Source of the DNA: Alistipes sp.
Lineage (GTDB): Bacteria > Bacteroidota > Bacteroidia > Bacteroidales > Rikenellaceae
Direction of reading: 5' to 3'
NCBI GenBank assembly: GCA_017631255.1
Contig: JAGBTP010000051.1
Location: 1 to 41,579, forward strand
DNA: 41,579 bases
Both the position numbers and the translations under genes were made by a program. Positions 1 to 8,508 of the stretch are shown here, in pieces. Every line of letters starts with the position of its first letter. Within the stretch, counting starts at the first letter, position 1. Under the pieces are notes generated by a model that was given only the letters and a program-made list of their open reading frames with translations, did not search any database and was not told the DNA's origin.

Positions 1-285
1 ATGTTCACCGAGCCACGAGGCTTCGACTGCATGGACGAGTATATCACCGAGATACTCTTGTGTCACCCGCTGGGTAGCGAGGCTGCCGAGAAGCTCGAGG
101 ATATGGTGCGCTCCACCGCTGAGGCAGCACAGCTCCTCATCCGCAAGGAGGGCATCGAGGCACAGAGCGTCATGGCCTTCCACATCTTCGCCCGCACTAC
201 GAAGGTGATGTTCGAGGCTGGTGTTTCGGTCCAGCTCCGCCGCTTGGGATATAACTATGTCAAGGTCAACGCCACAGTAAACTAA
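1..285 (+). CDS. Unrecognised protein, possibly only the C-terminal part
   Basis: An open frame of 94 codons ends with TAA at 285 and is followed by a clear terminator hairpin, so the 3' end is real. The window happens to begin with ATG, so I cannot tell whether this is the true start or an internal Met of a longer gene. The product is mixed helical and mildly acidic, has no signal peptide or membrane segment, and ends in a basic/aromatic stretch (QLRRLGYNYVKVNA). I do not recognise a family. Confidence 0.55.
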   Translation: MFTEPRGFDCMDEYITEILLCHPLGSEAAEKLEDMVRSTAEAAQLLIRKEGIEAQSVMAFHIFARTTKVMFEAGVSVQLRRLGYNYVKVNATVN

Positions 286-323
286 TTTCTTGTGATAAGG
301 GGTCATCTGCGACCTCTCAATCA

Positions 324-372
324 AAAGAGCGAATGGGCAGTACGCTTCAGTACAGCCCATCCGCTCTTTCTC
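324..372 (+). terminator. Intrinsic terminator after the first gene
   Basis: A 15-base stem at 324-338 pairs with 355-369 with a single mismatch (AAAGAGCG.ATGGGC against GCCCAT.CGCTCTTT). The 16-base loop contains a further GTAC/GTAC pairing. A T-rich tail (TTTCTCTTT) follows. It separates the first gene from glutamine synthetase. Confidence 0.75.
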
Positions 373-595
373 TTTATCGAGGCCACATCTGCCCCCTTCT
401 GACAACAAAGGGTGTTGTGCTATGTCGGTAGGGAGTGTTGCACTCGGTGCCCTTCTGCCAACAAAGTGGTCTTGAGCGCATTGATGTGGTTGAATTACAT
501 CGAGTGCGCAATAAACAAAAAATCCTGTTATCTCAATTTCGGCTCATATATAGCAAATAAACCGCTCCGTACCCCTATATTTTTCGCCCCGGATG
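373..595. other. Gene-free spacer with an imperfect 17-base direct repeat
   Basis: No convincing gene is seen between the terminator and the glutamine synthetase promoter. The frame open from 412 is an upstream extension of the glnA frame and shows no family similarity before residue 84. CCCTTCTGACAACAAAG (394-410) recurs with one change at 450-466, and a small GAGTG/CACTC hairpin lies at 432-444 between the copies. Confidence 0.5.
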
Positions 596-627
596 TTGCT
601 CTAATCGCCAATTTTTTCGTAACTTTG
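596..627 (+). promoter_or_regulatory. Bacteroidetes-type promoter of glutamine synthetase
   Basis: TTG at 596-598 and TAACTTTG at 620-627 are 21 bases apart, matching the TTTG / TAnnTTTG elements read by the Bacteroidetes primary sigma factor. The predicted transcript starts near 634, leaving a short leader of about 27 bases before the ATG at 661. Confidence 0.65.
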
Positions 628-660
628 TTAAACAATGTTATATCACAAAACTCAAATGCT

Positions 661-2163
661 ATGAACAAAGAGTTAGAACTTAATCCCAATAAGGTTGTTG
701 CCTACTTGCTCAAGCCTGCTAAGCAACTGACAAAGGCCGATATCGTGCGCTACATCTCAGAGAACGAGATTCGTATGGTCAACTTTATGTATCCCGCTGG
801 CGATGGGCGTCTCAAGACCCTTAACTTTGTGATTAACAATGCCGAGTACCTCGAAACCATACTCACCTGTGGTGAGCGTGTCGATGGCTCGAGCCTCTTC
901 CCATTCATCGAGGCGGGCAGCAGTGACCTCTATGTCGTGCCCCGCTTCAGCACTGCCTTCCACGACCCCTTTGCTGAGATACCTACGCTGAGTATGCTCT
1001 GCTCGTTCTTCAACAAGGATGGCGAGCCGCTGGCGTCGGCACCACGATACACGCTGCTCAAGGCGCTGCGTGCCTTCGAGGAGACTACGGGTATGCAGTT
1101 CGAGGCGATGGGTGAGTTGGAGTACTATGTGATTGCTCCCGACGAAGGTCTCTTCCCCGCAACCGACCAGAAGGGCTACCACGAGTCGGCACCATATGCC
1201 AAGTTCAACGAGTTCCGCACCGAGTGTATGGCCTACATCGCGCAGGCGGGAGGTAAGATTAAGTATGGCCACTCGGAGGTGGGTAACTTCACCATCGACG
1301 GCAAGATATACGAGCAGAACGAGATTGAGTTCCTCCCCGTTGCGGCTGAGGAGGCTGCCGACCAGCTGGTGGTGGCTAAGTGGATTATCCGCAACTTGGC
1401 GTACCGCTACGGCTACGACATAACCTTTGCGCCGAAGATTACGGCGGGCAAGGCTGGCTCGGGACTCCATATACATATGCGTATCGTCAAGGATGGCAAG
1501 AATATGATGCTCGATGGCGGTGCACTCTCTGCCACTGCGCGCCGTGCCATTGCGGGTATGATGGAGCTTGCACCATCAATTACGGCCTTCGGTAATACCA
1601 ATCCTACATCCTACTTCCGTCTTGTGCCACATCAGGAGGCGCCTACGAATGTCTGCTGGGGCGATCGCAACCGCTCGGTACTCGTGCGTGTGCCGCTGGG
1701 CTGGACCGCAAAGAGCGATATGTGCCACATTGCCAATCCGTTGGAGGCGCTTAGCGAGTACGACACCTCGCAGAAGCAGACCGTCGAGATGCGTTCACCT
1801 GATGGCTCGGCAGATGTATATCAGCTCATCGCTGGCCTCGTGGTGGCGTGCCGTCACGGCTTTGAGATGGAGAATGCGTTGGAGGTGGCGGAGCGCACCT
1901 ATGTAAATGTAAACATCCACCAGAAGGAGAATGCCGACAAGCTCAACGGCTTGGCTCAGCTGCCCGATAGCTGTGCGGCGTCGGCAGATGCCCTTGAGCG
2001 CGATAGGGCGAAGTACGAGGCTAAGGGTGTCTTTAGTGCTGCGATGATTGATGGTGTGCTCAAGAGTCTGCGTAGCTTCGACGACAGAACGCTGCGTGAG
2101 GATATCGGCAACGACAAGGAGCAGATGCTCGCCCTCGTACATCGTTACTTCCACTGCGGCTAA
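661..2163 (+). CDS. glnA: Glutamine synthetase (type I, glutamate-ammonia ligase)
   Basis: A 500-residue cytoplasmic enzyme that makes glutamine from glutamate, ammonia and ATP, the main ammonia-assimilation step. Family motifs appear in order: VDGSSLFPFIEAGSSD in the beta-grasp part, ELEYYV with the metal-binding Glu, EVGNFTIDG and NEIEF, SGLHIHM with the metal His, the NRSVLVRVP arginine segment, and VEMRSPDGSADVYQ with the Glu/Arg pair. The frame is open back to 412, but ATG 661 is chosen because it lies 34 bases behind a good promoter and family similarity begins just after it. About 500 residues is slightly longer than the enterobacterial enzyme (near 470). The AMP-binding Tyr region of adenylylated enzymes is not evident, so control by adenylylation is not supported. 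The next gene, dprA, follows after 26 bases. Confidence 0.95.
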   Translation: MNKELELNPNKVVAYLLKPAKQLTKADIVRYISENEIRMVNFMYPAGDGRLKTLNFVINNAEYLETILTCGERVDGSSLFPFIEAGSSDLYVVPRFSTAFHDPFAEIPTLSMLCSFFNKDGEPLASAPRYTLLKALRAFEETTGMQFEAMGELEYYVIAPDEGLFPATDQKGYHESAPYAKFNEFRTECMAYIAQAGGKIKYGHSEVGNFTIDGKIYEQNEIEFLPVAAEEAADQLVVAKWIIRNLAYRYGYDITFAPKITAGKAGSGLHIHMRIVKDGKNMMLDGGALSATARRAIAGMMELAPSITAFGNTNPTSYFRLVPHQEAPTNVCWGDRNRSVLVRVPLGWTAKSDMCHIANPLEALSEYDTSQKQTVEMRSPDGSADVYQLIAGLVVACRHGFEMENALEVAERTYVNVNIHQKENADKLNGLAQLPDSCAASADALERDRAKYEAKGVFSAAMIDGVLKSLRSFDDRTLREDIGNDKEQMLALVHRYFHCG

Positions 2164-2189
2164 AACGGAGAAATTTTTAATTGCGTGCT

Positions 2190-3302
2190 ATGACACTCGA
2201 TAATCTTGCCCTGCTCTTTGTACCTGGCTTGGGTAATACCACGGCGTCGCGCTTGATGGAGTGTGTGGGGTCGGCGCGTGAGGTGCTTACGGCGCCCTTT
2301 GCGAGGCTGACGACGGAGTTTGGCCTCAGGGAGGGTGTGGCGCGCAGTATCACGACGGGTGAGTGCTATCGTCTGGCTGAGAGGGAGTTGGAGTACTGCC
2401 GTAGGCACGATATTGCGGTTGTCGATGTCGACGATGATGCCTACCCAGCGCCGCTGCGTGAGGTCGTAGATAGACCGCAGGTGCTTTTCGTGCGTGGTAA
2501 TGTTGAGGCGCTCAAGATGCGTATGCTCTCGATGGTCGGCACGCGCGAGATGTCGCCGTCGGGGCAATATATTGTAGATAAGATTGTCGGCGAGCTGAGT
2601 GCAAAAGTTGCTGATTTGTGCATAGTTAGCGGCTTGGCTTATGGCGTTGATGCGGCGTGTCATCGTGCGGCGATTGCGCATAATGCCACGACCATCGCTG
2701 TGGTGGCAAATGCCCTGCCTGATGTCAAGCCAGCACCGCATAGGGCCTTGGCCGAGGATATAATTCGTCACGGTGGCGCAATAGTTACGGAGCTGCACTC
2801 GCAGAGTAAGCAGAACGGGCGTCTCTTCTTGGCGCGCAACCGCATAATTGCGGCGATGAGTATGGGTACGCTTGTTGTCGAGTCGCCGGCTGAGGGTGGC
2901 TCGCTCGAGACGGCGGATATGGCAGACGGCTACCACCGCACCGTTATGGCGCTTCCTGGGCGTGTGACCGATAGTGCGTCGTTTGGCACGAATAACCTCA
3001 TCCGTACGGGTAAGGCGCGCCTGATACTTACAGCCGACGACATCATCTCGGATATGGATTGGGATGTCGCAAACGGGAGTGTTGAGGCGAGTGTTGTCCC
3101 CTCTGCGGAGGCGTTATATGCGTCGCTCGACCCTGCGCAGCGCAGGTGTGTGGAGGCGCTTGGCGAGGCTGAGGTGATGGATATGTCGCAGTTGATGCGC
3201 GCTACGGGACTCTCGATAGGCGAGCTGATGATGGCGCTCTTAGGTCTCGAGATGCAGGGCTTGGTGCGTTCGTTGCCTGGCCAGCGCTACGAGAGGGTAT
3301 AG
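2190..3302 (+). CDS. dprA: DNA-processing protein DprA
   Basis: DprA binds incoming single-stranded DNA in natural transformation and loads RecA; in non-competent species it is often kept with an unclear role. The 370-residue product has an N-terminal helix-hairpin/SAM-like part, the Rossmann-like core with MVGTREMSPSGQY, SGLAYGVDAACHRAA, GGAIVTELHS, NRIIAAMS and ESPAEGGSLETA, and a C-terminal winged-helix DML1-like domain (about residues 305-370) holding MSQLMRATGLSIGELMMALL. ATG 2190 is used; the frame could begin with TTG at 2181, but ATG fits the usual MTLDNLALL-type start. It sits 26 bases behind glnA and may be co-transcribed with it. Confidence 0.95.
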   Translation: MTLDNLALLFVPGLGNTTASRLMECVGSAREVLTAPFARLTTEFGLREGVARSITTGECYRLAERELEYCRRHDIAVVDVDDDAYPAPLREVVDRPQVLFVRGNVEALKMRMLSMVGTREMSPSGQYIVDKIVGELSAKVADLCIVSGLAYGVDAACHRAAIAHNATTIAVVANALPDVKPAPHRALAEDIIRHGGAIVTELHSQSKQNGRLFLARNRIIAAMSMGTLVVESPAEGGSLETADMADGYHRTVMALPGRVTDSASFGTNNLIRTGKARLILTADDIISDMDWDVANGSVEASVVPSAEALYASLDPAQRRCVEALGEAEVMDMSQLMRATGLSIGELMMALLGLEMQGLVRSLPGQRYERV

Positions 3303-3374
3303 CCTTATCGGGTTATAAATGCGCATTATGTTGCAGTTGTAAGATATTGAAAATTAGCTAAATTACCCCCAAAG

Positions 3375-4151
3375 ATGATTGATACACATTCACATATATA
3401 TGCCGAGGAGTTCGACGCGGATAGGGCCGAGGCCCTTGAGCGTGCGTGGGCGGCGGGAGTGGAGATGCTGCTCCTGCCCGATATCGACTCGGAGAGCAGA
3501 GCGAGGATGCTCGCCTTGGCCGAGGAGCACCCTGCGCGCTGTCGTGCTATGGTGGGACTGCATCCCACCTCGGTAAACGATAACCCACGGTGGTTGGAGG
3601 AGCTCGATATGGTAGAGCGCCAGCTGCGCGATGGACAGTGTAGGTTCTGTGGTGTCGGCGAGATAGGTCTTGACCTCTATTGGAGTACGGACTACTACCG
3701 TGAGCAGCGCGAGGCGTTGCACGCACAGCTCGAGCTGGCAATAAAGTACAACAAGGCCGTAGCCATACACACGCGTTCGGCCTATAAAGAGATGCTCGAT
3801 GCGGTGTCGACATACCGTGGTCGTGGCCTAAGGGGTGTGTTTCACGCCTATGCTGCCGATGTGGATATGGCGCGCAAGCTGATGCGCTGCGGCGAGTTTG
3901 TATTTGGCATCGGTGGCGTGGTGACATTCAAGAATGGCGGTGTGGCCGAGGTGGCTAAGGAACTGCCGACCGAATATATGATACTCGAGACCGACTGCCC
4001 CTACCTCACGCCTGTGCCCTATCGAGGTAAGCGCAACGAGCCCTCGTATGTGAAGTATGTGTGCGACAAGGTGGCCGAATTGAAGGGCATAGTGCCAGCG
4101 GAGGTGGATGCCATAACCACCGCCGTGGCAAAACAAATATTCGGCATATAG
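3375..4151 (+). CDS. TatD family metal-dependent DNase
   Basis: A 258-residue member of the TatD/YcfH amidohydrolase family, TIM-barrel nucleases linked to DNA repair and 3'-5' trimming. Metal ligands are visible: His5 and His7 in MIDTHSHIY, the Glu of GEIGLDLYW, the His of AIHTRSAY, the His of GVFHAYAAD, and the Asp of ILETDCPYLTPVPYRGKRNE, the family's signature end. Length is normal for the family. It follows dprA by 72 bases on the same strand and is closed by a hairpin at 4185-4222. The exact substrate cannot be read from the sequence. Confidence 0.92.
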   Translation: MIDTHSHIYAEEFDADRAEALERAWAAGVEMLLLPDIDSESRARMLALAEEHPARCRAMVGLHPTSVNDNPRWLEELDMVERQLRDGQCRFCGVGEIGLDLYWSTDYYREQREALHAQLELAIKYNKAVAIHTRSAYKEMLDAVSTYRGRGLRGVFHAYAADVDMARKLMRCGEFVFGIGGVVTFKNGGVAEVAKELPTEYMILETDCPYLTPVPYRGKRNEPSYVKYVCDKVAELKGIVPAEVDAITTAVAKQIFGI

Positions 4152-4184
4152 GGCCCGATATGCATAAATATTATGCCTAATAGG

Positions 4185-4222
4185 AAAAAAGTGAGCCAAA
4201 AAGTTCTCGGTTCACTTTTTTT
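4185..4222. terminator. Terminator between the TatD gene and ansA
   Basis: AAAAAAGTGAGCC (4185-4197) pairs with GGTTCACTTTTTT (4209-4222) with one G-T wobble and an 11-base loop, giving a stem with A-run and T-run flanks. It closes the upstream transcript and lies directly before the ansA -7 element. Confidence 0.75.
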
Positions 4223-4225
4223 GTT

Positions 4226-4233
4226 TACCTTTG
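4226..4233 (+). promoter_or_regulatory. -7 element of the ansA promoter
   Basis: TACCTTTG matches the TAnnTTTG consensus and is followed 41 bases later by the ansA ATG. The -33 region would fall inside the terminator hairpin, where no clear TTTG is seen. Confidence 0.55.
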
Positions 4234-4274
4234 TGAAGATATAGCACAACACTAAAGTTGCGCATCGTAATGCT

Positions 4275-5312
4275 ATGAAGCGTTCGTCTATACTTATAAT
4301 CTATACCGGAGGTACCATCGGTATGAAGACCGATGAGACAACAGGAGCGTTGGTTCCGTTCGATTTCAGCGGTATATATGAGGAGTTTCCATCACTAAAA
4401 CGCCTCAAGGTTGACCTTGAGGTTATGACCATCAAGCCACCTATCGACTCGTCGAATGTGTCGGTGGAGAACTGGGTCGATATGGCGCGTATCATCCGCG
4501 ATAACTATGCCGCATACGACGGCTTTGTTATCCTGCACGGTACCGATACGATGTCGTACTCGGCTGCTGCTCTGAGCTTTATGCTCGAGAATTTGGCTAA
4601 GCCTGTGATATTTACCGGTAGCCAGATTCCTATCGGCATCTTGCGTACGGATGGTCGTGAGAACCTGATCACGGCAATCGAGATTGCAGGAGCGAAGAAC
4701 GAGGAGGGTAATCCTATCGTACCAGAGGTGGCGCTCTACTTCCAGAATAAGCTGATGCGTGGCAATAGAACAACGAAGTTCAGTGCCGAGGCGCTCAACG
4801 CCTTCGCATCGTTCAACTATACGGCATTAGCGGATGTGGGTGTCAAGATTCAGTACAACACCTCGGCAATAGCATCCTATGCGCCCGACTTCTCGGATGA
4901 GTTCCGCATCAGCGAGTCGTTGTGCAGCGATGTTGTGGTCATCAAGCTCTTCCCTGGCCTCCAGCCATCAATCCTGCGCGCTATGCTCATCGACAGTGGC
5001 GTGCGTGGCGTGGTGCTCGAGACCTATGGTGCGGGTAATGCCCCTACGACCGACTGGTTTGTCGATATCATTAAGGAGGCTGTCGAGCGTGGCGTTGTGG
5101 TGGTCAATGTGTCGCAGTGCAAGGATGGCGCTGTGCAGATGAATCTCTACGAGACAGGTCTTGCGTTGCAGGAGGCTGGCGTGGTATCGGGACACGATAT
5201 GACCATCGAGGCGGCGGTGACAAAGCTTATGTATGTTTTAGGCAAAAATTTGCCAGTTTCCGAAATGATTAAACTTATGCGTAGACCTCTGCGTGGTGAA
5301 TTTACTATGTAA
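4275..5312 (+). CDS. ansA: Type I L-asparaginase
   Basis: This enzyme hydrolyses asparagine to aspartate and ammonia. The 345-residue product has no signal peptide, in keeping with the cytoplasmic type I enzyme rather than the secreted high-affinity type. Both catalytic triads' key motifs are present: YTGGTIGM with Thr14, and LHGTDTMSYSA with Thr90-Asp91, plus the TGSQIPIG segment and the FQNKLMRGNRTTKFS stretch typical of AnsA. The C-terminal domain carries VLETYGAGNAP. It has its own promoter and appears to be monocistronic. Confidence 0.95.
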   Translation: MKRSSILIIYTGGTIGMKTDETTGALVPFDFSGIYEEFPSLKRLKVDLEVMTIKPPIDSSNVSVENWVDMARIIRDNYAAYDGFVILHGTDTMSYSAAALSFMLENLAKPVIFTGSQIPIGILRTDGRENLITAIEIAGAKNEEGNPIVPEVALYFQNKLMRGNRTTKFSAEALNAFASFNYTALADVGVKIQYNTSAIASYAPDFSDEFRISESLCSDVVVIKLFPGLQPSILRAMLIDSGVRGVVLETYGAGNAPTTDWFVDIIKEAVERGVVVVNVSQCKDGAVQMNLYETGLALQEAGVVSGHDMTIEAAVTKLMYVLGKNLPVSEMIKLMRRPLRGEFTM

Positions 5313-5566
5313 AGGTTGCAGTTTTCGGAAATAATTTGTATATTTCGCACTGTAAAATGTCGCTAAAAGATGTGTCTTAAATGGATATATTGCTCTTTTA
5401 GTGGCGTAATGTGTTGATTGACATCGAGTTTTAGAAGCTCTGCGAATTAATGTGGCGCCCAGCGACAGCAAAAAACGGAGAGCAAGAACGGACGGTAATG
5501 TTGAACAAAAAACAAAAATAGAGAAAACAACTACTAAAAATTACAAATTTTAACTAACAAAACATT
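5313..5566 (+). other. Long leader region upstream of the exb operon
   Basis: No gene is visible in these 254 bases. CTAAAAGA (5363-5370) can pair with TCTTTTAG (5394-5401) as a weak hairpin with no T-run, so it is not a convincing terminator. The last 80 bases are very A-rich with almost no G, as is common for strongly translated leaders in Bacteroidetes that lack Shine-Dalgarno sequences. I could not place the promoter with confidence. Confidence 0.4.
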
Positions 5567-6346
5567 ATGAAAAAATTCTTTTTGGTTTTGGCAGCTGCCA
5601 CTCTTTCATTCGGCGCTGCTTACGCACAGGATGCTAACGAGGCTCCAGCACAGGAGGTTGCAGTTGAGCAGGTAGCTACTCCAGAGGTTGAGGCTGTTGA
5701 GGAGTTGGCTGGTGAGCCTATGCACTTCGCTCTTATGAAGAAGTTCTTGGAAGGTGGTTGGGAGTGGATGCTTCCAGTGCTTGTCTGCCTTGTTCTCGGT
5801 TTGGCTATCGCTATCGAGCGTATTCTTTACCTCTCAATGGCTCAGATCAACACTAAGAAGTTCACTGAGAAGGTTGAGGAGTTGCTTAACACTCAGGGCG
5901 TTGACGCTGCTAAGGAGTACTGCCGTAACACTCGTGGTCCAGTAGCTTCTATCTACTACCAGGGTCTTATGCGTTACGATCAGGGCTTGGAGGCTGTTGA
6001 GAAGGCTGTTGTATCTTACGGTTCAGTTCAGCAGGGTCACCTCGAGTCAGGTCTCTCTTGGATTTCACTCTTCATCGCTCTTTCACCATCACTCGGATTT
6101 ATGGGTACCGTTGTTGGTATGATCCAGGCGTTCGATGATATCCAGGCACAGGCTACTATCTCTCCAGCTGTCGTAGCAGGTGGTATCAAGGTGGCGCTTT
6201 TGACTACTATGTTGGGTCTTATCTCTGCAGTTATTCTTCAGGTGTTCTTCAACTACATCCTCTCTCAGATCGAGTCACAGGTAGTTAAGATGGAGGATAC
6301 TTCAATCACCTTGATTGATATGCTTACTGCATACAACAAGCGCTAA
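5567..6346 (+). CDS. exbB: ExbB/TolQ/MotA family proton-channel protein
   Basis: A 259-residue inner-membrane subunit that, with ExbD, uses the proton gradient to energise TonB-dependent outer-membrane uptake or envelope maintenance. It begins with a cleavable-looking signal peptide (MKKFFLVLAAATLSFGAAYA) followed by an acidic Glu/Ala/Pro/Val-rich linker (about 20-50), then three membrane helices near residues 65-87, 162-188 and 205-232. The family core SLGFMGTVVGMIQAF is present, with the long cytoplasmic loop between helices 1 and 2. It opens a four-gene operon, the next gene starting 33 bases on. Codon use is strongly biased towards a few codons, which suggests high expression. TolQ-type function is also possible; ExbB is favoured for the exbB-x-exbD-exbD order. 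Confidence 0.9.
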   Translation: MKKFFLVLAAATLSFGAAYAQDANEAPAQEVAVEQVATPEVEAVEELAGEPMHFALMKKFLEGGWEWMLPVLVCLVLGLAIAIERILYLSMAQINTKKFTEKVEELLNTQGVDAAKEYCRNTRGPVASIYYQGLMRYDQGLEAVEKAVVSYGSVQQGHLESGLSWISLFIALSPSLGFMGTVVGMIQAFDDIQAQATISPAVVAGGIKVALLTTMLGLISAVILQVFFNYILSQIESQVVKMEDTSITLIDMLTAYNKR

Positions 6347-6379
6347 TCAAGACCTAATCTTATAAGTATAAAGTTAATT

Positions 6380-7345
6380 ATGAGAAAATTACATAGATAT
6401 GTATTCTTGGCTTTCGCCTTGGTATCAGTAGCTATGGTTGCTTGGGCTATCGTTGCCGGTTGGAATGCTCCCGACTCAGCAAAGATTGCTGGTAGCACAC
6501 CACTCGTTCAGAAGTTCGATGCCAACGGTGTTGCTGTGAATACAGAAGATGACCAGCCGGTGCCAGTAGAGACTACATCGGAGGGTATCCGAGCTCTTAG
6601 CATCATCTTCGCTAACCAGCTCGACGAGGGCATCCTTACGCTCGAGGCTATCGAGATGGAGAAGGAGAAGCTCAACAATACTGTAAACGAGATCATCCCT
6701 GCTTACGAGGCTAAGGTTGCTGCTGCTCGTGAGGGCGCATTGGAGGCTATGGCTACCATCGAGGCCCTCGGCCAGAACAAGCGTCTTTCGGCTGCTGACA
6801 AGCGTAAGCTCGAGGCTGCTCAGGGTGTAGAGGCTAACTTCAAGGCTCTCAACGACACTCTCGCTCAGCACAAGGAGAATGTAAACATTATGGAGGAGAA
6901 CATCGCTGCTTCTGTTAAGGCTAACGAGGAGGCTGCTCTCAATGCAAAGAATATGGAGGCACTTGCAGTTGCTATCAACTGGAACCTTATGTGGTTCTAC
7001 TTCTTGATGGTATTTGCAGTATGCTACATCGTTGTTACTGCTCTCTTCAACACTTTGTTCAACGCAGGTGGTTTGAAGAAGACCGTGTTGTCATTGGTAG
7101 TAGTAGTAGCTGTAGTTGCTATTTCATACATCATCGCTAAGGGCAATGGCTGGGCAGAAGGTCACACTCTTAAGGATGCTGCTGGTTACGACCTCGGTAT
7201 CGGTGCTGATCCTACTACCCGCGATGTATTCGGTACATTCGAGTATATGATTGCCGACACAAGTATTTTGGTAACATACATCACTTTCGCCGGTGCAGCT
7301 CTTGCAGCTATTCTCTCGGCAGTTCGTGGTATTTTTAAGTCGTAG
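6380..7345 (+). CDS. Membrane protein with a coiled coil, in the exbBD operon, function unknown
   Basis: A 321-residue protein with four predicted membrane segments: an N-terminal one (about 8-26), two near 201-223 and 232-252, and one near 292-315. Between the first and second lies a roughly 150-residue region rich in Glu, Ala, Lys and Leu with heptad character, probably an extended coiled coil outside the membrane. It shares no motif with ExbB or ExbD that I can see. It sits between exbB and the first exbD, two bases before the latter, so it is almost certainly co-expressed and may be a structural partner of the proton-channel complex. I do not recognise a named family. Confidence 0.8.
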   Translation: MRKLHRYVFLAFALVSVAMVAWAIVAGWNAPDSAKIAGSTPLVQKFDANGVAVNTEDDQPVPVETTSEGIRALSIIFANQLDEGILTLEAIEMEKEKLNNTVNEIIPAYEAKVAAAREGALEAMATIEALGQNKRLSAADKRKLEAAQGVEANFKALNDTLAQHKENVNIMEENIAASVKANEEAALNAKNMEALAVAINWNLMWFYFLMVFAVCYIVVTALFNTLFNAGGLKKTVLSLVVVVAVVAISYIIAKGNGWAEGHTLKDAAGYDLGIGADPTTRDVFGTFEYMIADTSILVTYITFAGAALAAILSAVRGIFKS

Positions 7346-7347
7346 TT

Positions 7348-7944
7348 ATGGCAAAAACTAAGAAAAAGGCTGGAGATATCAACTCCAGTTCAATGGCGGA
7401 TATCGCGTTCCTGCTGTTGATATTCTTCTTGGTGACAACTACGATGGATGTCGACACAGGTATGAAGCGTACGCTTCCGCCTTGGATCGACCCTACGGAA
7501 CAGCAGAACGATGTTGATGTTAACGAGCGTAATGTACTTAAGGTAAATGTATCGCGTAGTGGCGCCATTATGGTGGGCACTGAGGAGTATCGTTCTATCG
7601 ACTTGCGTCGTAGCGGCGAGCACTCACGCCTATCGCGCGAGGTGTATTTCTTCCTTGTAGATCCTAACCGTTCTGCAAAGAAGGCTACCGAGATCGATGG
7701 CAAAACTTATAACATCAGCGAAGGTCTTGTTTCGTTGAAGGCCGACGATGAGACAGAGTATAAGGTATATCTCAAGGTTCAGGATGAGTTGACTCACGCC
7801 TTTAACCTCTACCGCGACGATATCTCTCGCGAGGTATATGGTAAGGTGTACGACGAGTTGACCGACATCGAGGCCCAGAACATCCGTAAGGCCGTTCCTA
7901 TGAAGATATCTGAGGCAGAACCTAACGATCAAACTAAGAAGTAG
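7348..7944 (+). CDS. exbD: ExbD/TolR family protein, first copy
   Basis: A 198-residue subunit with one membrane helix and a periplasmic domain. The helix begins with SMADIAFLLLIFFLVTTTM, in which Asp18 is the protonatable residue essential for coupling in this family. The N-terminus is short and basic (MAKTKKKAGD), giving an N-in orientation. The periplasmic part is longer than in enterobacterial ExbD (about 140 residues) and carries an inserted charged segment around residues 70-150. It lies two bases after the unknown membrane protein and one base before the second exbD, so it is translationally linked to both. Confidence 0.92.
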   Translation: MAKTKKKAGDINSSSMADIAFLLLIFFLVTTTMDVDTGMKRTLPPWIDPTEQQNDVDVNERNVLKVNVSRSGAIMVGTEEYRSIDLRRSGEHSRLSREVYFFLVDPNRSAKKATEIDGKTYNISEGLVSLKADDETEYKVYLKVQDELTHAFNLYRDDISREVYGKVYDELTDIEAQNIRKAVPMKISEAEPNDQTKK

Positions 7945-7945
7945 T

Positions 7946-8401
7946 ATGGCAGTAATGGCAAAAAAGGGCAAGCGTGAAGTGCCCGCAATGTCGACTTCAT
8001 CACTCCCTGACATCGTGTTTATGTTGTTGTTCTTCTTTATGGCAGCAACTACGATGCGTGAGGTAGATCCGTTGGTTTCGGTACAGATGCCTGAGGCTAA
8101 CGAGATTACTGAGCTCGACAAGAAGAATCTTGTAAATATCTGGATGGGTAAGCCACTTGGTGCTGCTAAGGGTGAGGATGCGTTGAAGATTCAGCTCAAC
8201 GACCAGACCCGTGAGGTTGAGGACATTCGTGACTTCATCTCTGCTACGACAGTTACTAAGGGTGTAGGCCCTAATGAGATTGTAGTAAACCTCCGTGTTG
8301 ATGAGAATGCAACTGTTGGTAAGCTCACTGCAGTAAAGCAGGAGTTGCGTAAGGCAGAGGCACTCAATATTTCATACGCAGCACGCGCTATGGAGCATTA
8401 A
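7946..8401 (+). CDS. exbD: ExbD/TolR family protein, second copy
   Basis: A 151-residue ExbD paralogue with a basic N-terminus, one membrane helix starting at SLPDIVFMLLFFFM with the coupling Asp (Asp22 from this start), and a small alpha/beta periplasmic domain. ATG 7946 lies one base after the stop of the first exbD; ATG 7955 is an alternative start. Two different ExbD copies behind one ExbB are common in Bacteroidetes and may form a mixed dimer or serve different TonB partners (inference). The operon ends with the terminator at 8421. Confidence 0.92.
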   Translation: MAVMAKKGKREVPAMSTSSLPDIVFMLLFFFMAATTMREVDPLVSVQMPEANEITELDKKNLVNIWMGKPLGAAKGEDALKIQLNDQTREVEDIRDFISATTVTKGVGPNEIVVNLRVDENATVGKLTAVKQELRKAEALNISYAARAMEH

Positions 8402-8420
8402 TAACACGCTAACGCTATGT

Positions 8421-8456
8421 GGCGAGGCTTCCTTCGGGGAGCCTCGCCTTTTTTTT
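8421..8456 (+). terminator. Strong terminator of the exb operon
   Basis: GGCGAGGCT (8421-8429) pairs perfectly with AGCCTCGCC (8440-8448), the stem is capped by a TTCG tetraloop, and eight T's follow. Confidence 0.92.
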
Positions 8457-8508
8457 GTGTTGTCGGGTGGGGCTGGTAAGTCGTGAGTTGTAAGTGATGT
8501 GTCCCTAT
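8457..8508. other. G-rich lead-in to the repeat array
   Basis: Between the terminator and the first full repeat unit the sequence is already G/T-rich, C-poor and ends in the CCTAT that precedes each type-A boundary, so it may be a decayed unit. No gene or promoter is seen. Confidence 0.4.

Noticed and set aside
412-660. N-terminal extension of glutamine synthetase by 83 residues
   Set aside because: It would contain the promoter at 596-627, and the sequence shows no family similarity before ATG 661.
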